NCBI GenBank assembly: GCA_903907305.1
Contig: CAIVNT010000614.1
Span: 1-9,138, forward strand
Direction of reading: 5' to 3'
Source: an uncultured Ignavibacteriota bacterium
GTDB lineage: Bacteria > Bacteroidota > Ignavibacteria > UBA10030 > UBA8401
DNA length: 9,138 bases
Below the pieces are notes generated by a model, which was not told where the DNA came from, ran no database searches, and saw nothing but the letters and a program-made list of their open reading frames with translations. Within the stretch, counting starts at the first letter, position 1; each line of letters opens with the position of its first letter. Made by a program: the position numbers and the translations under genes. Positions 7,061 through 9,138 of this stretch are shown here, piece after piece.

Positions 7061-8956
7061 CTATTGTTCCTTGAAGATCGTCACACCCCAGTGTGTTCTG
7101 TCTTCCGGCGGATCGTCATTCCAGTCACCGAATGCATGACTGTCGTCCGTCTGGTAATGTACTTCATACTCACCTTTATCCAGATATACCGGTTTGTCGA
7201 ACAGTCTGTTCTTTTTTGAACCGCCGGCATGCGTCGTCGTACGGTATGTCATCTCCCACACAACATCACCGGTCTTTGCATTCTCGATCCATGCATAATC
7301 CGCCATATCGCGTCCTTCACCTTCGCCGATCGCATAGATGCGGACCTTCATCGCTTTGTCGAGCGTGAATTTCTGACGGACATGCTTATCACTTCGCACT
7401 TTGATCATCTGCACAAGCACATTCTCATCTGTCCCTTCTTCAAACTTCGTCACATTCTTCATCGCAAAATTATCACCGGCACCCATCACAGTAATACCGT
7501 ATGATTCTGCATCGAACGGTTTGTCATCATTCCAGTCATTGTATGCATGACTGTCATCCGTCTGATAATAGACGATGTAATTGCCGGCCGGAAGTGTGAT
7601 GAATTCATCGGCGAGTCTGTTCTTTTTTGCGCCGCCGGCATGCTCGGTATTACCGTAGGTCATCTCCCACACACGCTCGCGGGTCTTTGCATTGATGATC
7701 CATCCGTAATCCGCCAGCACATCATCTTCGCGGTCATAGACAGATTTACCCATCACGCGGACATGAACGGAATTATTCCCTTCTCCGATCGCATAGACGT
7801 GTAGACGTGACTCTTCTTTCAGTGTGAATCCTGCCTGAAGGAATTCATCATCACGAGCTTTCACCAACTGAACGATCACATTCTTCTTCTCGTTATTGTT
7901 TTCGGTGACGGTCACAACAGACCTGTCACGTTCATTCTTTGCATTGATGGTCACTCCATAATTGAACGGATCGTACGGCGGAGCGGCATTCCAATCATCG
8001 CGCGAGTGCGAATCGTCCGTCACAAAATTCAGTTCGTATACACCCTGTGCAAGAATGACATCACCGTTGAACATGATATTCTTTGAAGAACCCCCTGCAT
8101 GTTCGGTATTGGAATACTTCATTTCCCAAACACGTTCGCGTGTTTTTGTATTAGTGATCCACCCGTAATCAAACACTTCCTCTTTGCCGCGCGCTTCTCC
8201 TATCGCATATACGTTCACCGTCACATCGCTGTTCACCGTGATCCTTTTCCGCACGTATGCTCCGTCTCCGATACCGGTAGCAGTAAAGATCGTATTCGGA
8301 TTTTTTTGGGGAGCATTGAATATCTGCACATTGTCGGATTCATTTGTCGGAACGGAAAGATAAACGCCCCAGGAATCCTTCGCTTTTTCCATAAAGGAAT
8401 CGTACATGTCCTTATAATCTTCATCGAACCAGCCAAGAAACTTCTCCACAAATTTCCCTCCGTTATCCCTGCCGCCGGATCGGCGGTCGATATTATTCGA
8501 ATAGAACGACATGCCCGAACTCTTCGCATATCCATGCGCGGAATAATATACTTCGTAGGAACCGGTTTTCAAGGAAAGATCCATTTCGCATGTCCGCATA
8601 TCCTCTTTGCCGGATGTATTGCCCATATTCATCTCCCACACTACCTCGCGGGTATCCGCGTTGATGATCCATCCGTATGCATACATGTCGCTGGAAGAGG
8701 ATTTTTTGCCTCGTCCTTCATCACCCCAAAAACTCCTGCTTCCGCCTCCCACACCGTTGATATGCACGGAGAGATCTTTCTTGACTGAGAATCCCAGACC
8801 TTTTACTTCTTCTGAACGGAAATCTTTAAGAGAAATGAAATATTTTTTTGTGTCTGATTGTTGGGGTGGTGTTGAAGGATCGGCAAATCCAAAGAAGGAA
8901 AATGCAATTGCGGCGATGAGGATCGCGGAAACGGGAATTTGCTGGATGTACTTCAT
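7061..8956 (-). CDS. exported protein with four tandem copies of an unrecognised domain
   Basis: The protein has 631 residues. ATG 8956 is preceded by AGGAG (8965-8969) at 8 bases. A signal peptide (hydrophobic 8-24, likely cut after FGFA) is followed by four tandem units at about 39-202, 212-338, 360-491 and 512-628. Units 2-4 share V.VYAIGE, then DY[GA]WI.N.KT...VWEM.Y, then T.HAGG..KN, then L..G.YE/YI..[YF].TDDSH...DWN, and end with [YW]G[VI]T[IV]. Unit 1 keeps YGWIINADTREVVWEM but lacks HAGG and TDDSH/DWN and has an insertion before its WGVYL end. Unit 3 has about 15 extra residues after AIGEG. Alternating hydrophobic strands and Gly turns suggest a beta-sandwich, comparable in layout to PPC-type domains (inference). 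The Asp-rich TDDSH...DWNDD segment could bind metal. The protein ends 3 residues after unit 4, with no C-terminal sorting domain. I do not recognise the family and give no function. Confidence 0.92.
   Translation of the reverse strand: MKYIQQIPVSAILIAAIAFSFFGFADPSTPPQQSDTKKYFISLKDFRSEEVKGLGFSVKKDLSVHINGVGGGSRSFWGDEGRGKKSSSSDMYAYGWIINADTREVVWEMNMGNTSGKEDMRTCEMDLSLKTGSYEVYYSAHGYAKSSGMSFYSNNIDRRSGGRDNGGKFVEKFLGWFDEDYKDMYDSFMEKAKDSWGVYLSVPTNESDNVQIFNAPQKNPNTIFTATGIGDGAYVRKRITVNSDVTVNVYAIGEARGKEEVFDYGWITNTKTRERVWEMKYSNTEHAGGSSKNIMFNGDVILAQGVYELNFVTDDSHSRDDWNAAPPYDPFNYGVTINAKNERDRSVVTVTENNNEKKNVIVQLVKARDDEFLQAGFTLKEESRLHVYAIGEGNNSVHVRVMGKSVYDREDDVLADYGWIINAKTRERVWEMTYGNTEHAGGAKKNRLADEFITLPAGNYIVYYQTDDSHAYNDWNDDKPFDAESYGITVMGAGDNFAMKNVTKFEEGTDENVLVQMIKVRSDKHVRQKFTLDKAMKVRIYAIGEGEGRDMADYAWIENAKTGDVVWEMTYRTTTHAGGSKKNRLFDKPVYLDKGEYEVHYQTDDSHAFGDWNDDPPEDRTHWGVTIFKEQ
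7073..7423 (-). repeat. domain copy 4 of the exported repeat protein
   Basis: This unit covers residues 512-628, from the VLVQMIKVRSD entry strand to WGVTI. It is the shortest copy. Its variants are DYAWIENAKTGDVVWEM, TTTHAGGSKKNRLF, and TDDSHAFGDWNDDPP. Confidence 0.85.
7484..7879 (-). repeat. domain copy 3 of the exported repeat protein
   Basis: This unit covers residues 360-491. It carries the clearest form of the motif (YGWIINAKTRERVWEM, NTEHAGGAKKNRL, TDDSHAYNDWNDD) plus an insertion between AIGEG and DYGWI at about residues 394-415. Confidence 0.85.
7943..8323 (-). repeat. domain copy 2 of the exported repeat protein
   Basis: This unit covers residues 212-338. It shares KTRERVWEM and NTEHAGG with copy 3 and is visibly similar to it at the DNA level around 8096-8170 versus 7639-7694. 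It ends TDDSHSRDDWNAAPPYDP then YGVTI. Confidence 0.85.
8351..8842 (-). repeat. divergent domain copy 1 of the exported repeat protein
   Basis: This unit covers residues 39-202. It retains the opening strand pattern, YGWIINADTREVVWEM and GSYEVYYSAHGY. HAGG and TDDSH/DWN are absent, a Gly/Ser-rich stretch (68-90) precedes YGWI, and an extra mostly helical-looking segment (about 145-195) is inserted before WGVYL. Confidence 0.7.
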
Positions 8957-8990
8957 AAAGTTCTCTCCTAGAATACAGGTTCTGAACTTT
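8957..8990 (-). promoter_or_regulatory. inverted repeat enclosing the ribosome binding site of the repeat protein
   Basis: AAAGTTC at 8957-8963 and GAACTTT at 8984-8990 form a perfect 7-bp inverted repeat whose 20-base loop contains the AGGAG Shine-Dalgarno. The 3' arm abuts the ATG at 8956. In the mRNA this stem could modulate initiation. The rest of the 129-base spacer (8957-9085) is AT-rich with no convincing promoter that I can see. Confidence 0.35.
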
Positions 8991-9085
8991 ACGAGGTAAA
9001 TCAGGCTTAAGTTGCAGATTTTTTAATGAGATAGAAGGAAATCAGAGAACAACCAGAGTTGATAATCGCCAAAGAATGCCGTTTT

Positions 9086-9138
9086 TTAATCTTTTTCGAA
9101 CAGTTCTTTCATCGGAATCCAATAGAAGTCGATCCACC
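9086..9138 (-). CDS. C-terminal end of an unidentified upstream gene (partial)
   Basis: One minus-strand frame entering from the right edge reads WIDFYWIPMKELFEKD and stops at TAA (9088-9086). The aromatic and charged composition looks like genuine protein rather than noise, but 16 residues are too few to name a family. A second frame (starting GTG GAT CGA) is also open here, so the assignment is tentative. The repeat-protein gene starts 129 bases further on in the same direction. Confidence 0.45.
   Translation of the reverse strand, partial: WIDFYWIPMKELFEKD

Noticed and set aside
8099..8788. 229-residue plus-strand reading frame
   Set aside because: It is antisense to the four-repeat protein. 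Its own repeated pieces (ISDP, DDPSV) are only the complement of the real domain repeats.
8991..9085. Promoter for the four-repeat protein
   Set aside because: The region is AT-rich, but I found no -35/-10 pair with acceptable match and spacing and no TAnnTTTG-type element, so none is called.

Overview
The window comes from a bacterium. All six visible genes read on the minus strand, so transcription runs from high to low coordinates. Three things point to the Bacteroidota/Chlorobiota side of the tree (FCB group): a PafA-type alkaline phosphatase, a long BamD/YbgF-like TPR protein with a signal peptide, and intergenic heptamer tracts of the AATTGAC/AATTACA type. Several starts carry clear Shine-Dalgarno sequences (GGAG, AGGAG, GAGG), and at least two, probably three, of the five visible starts are GTG. 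That fits Ignavibacteria/Chlorobi-like lineages better than classical Bacteroidetes, which rarely use Shine-Dalgarno sites. The placement is an inference; there is no rRNA or other marker to fix it.

In transcription order: (1) the last 16 codons of an unidentified gene at the right edge (9138-9086). (2) A 631-residue exported protein (8956-7061) made of four copies of a roughly 120-residue domain that I do not recognise, followed by a strong intrinsic terminator at 7001-6966. (3) A leader region with a long, nearly perfect hairpin or palindrome (6936-6906). (4) A tightly packed cluster: transketolase (tkt, 6789-4795), a four-helix DUF1761-like membrane protein (4793-4392) and a PafA-like alkaline phosphatase (4389-2791), separated by only 1 and 2 bases. 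(5) After a spacer of degenerate 7-bp repeats, a small P-loop protein related to thymidylate and deoxynucleoside kinases with an unusual Walker A motif (about 2671-2042). (6) After a second AT-rich spacer with heptamers and an inverted repeat, a large exported TPR protein (1902 to the left edge, truncated).

Transketolase is core pentose-phosphate metabolism. The phosphatase is an exported phosphomonoesterase with every catalytic residue present. The spacing of tkt, the membrane gene and the phosphatase implies co-transcription and translational coupling, although no known pathway unites them. The TPR protein is probably an envelope scaffold. I see no mobile element, CRISPR array, tRNA or rRNA. 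The main candidate for something undescribed is the four-repeat secreted protein and its domain.
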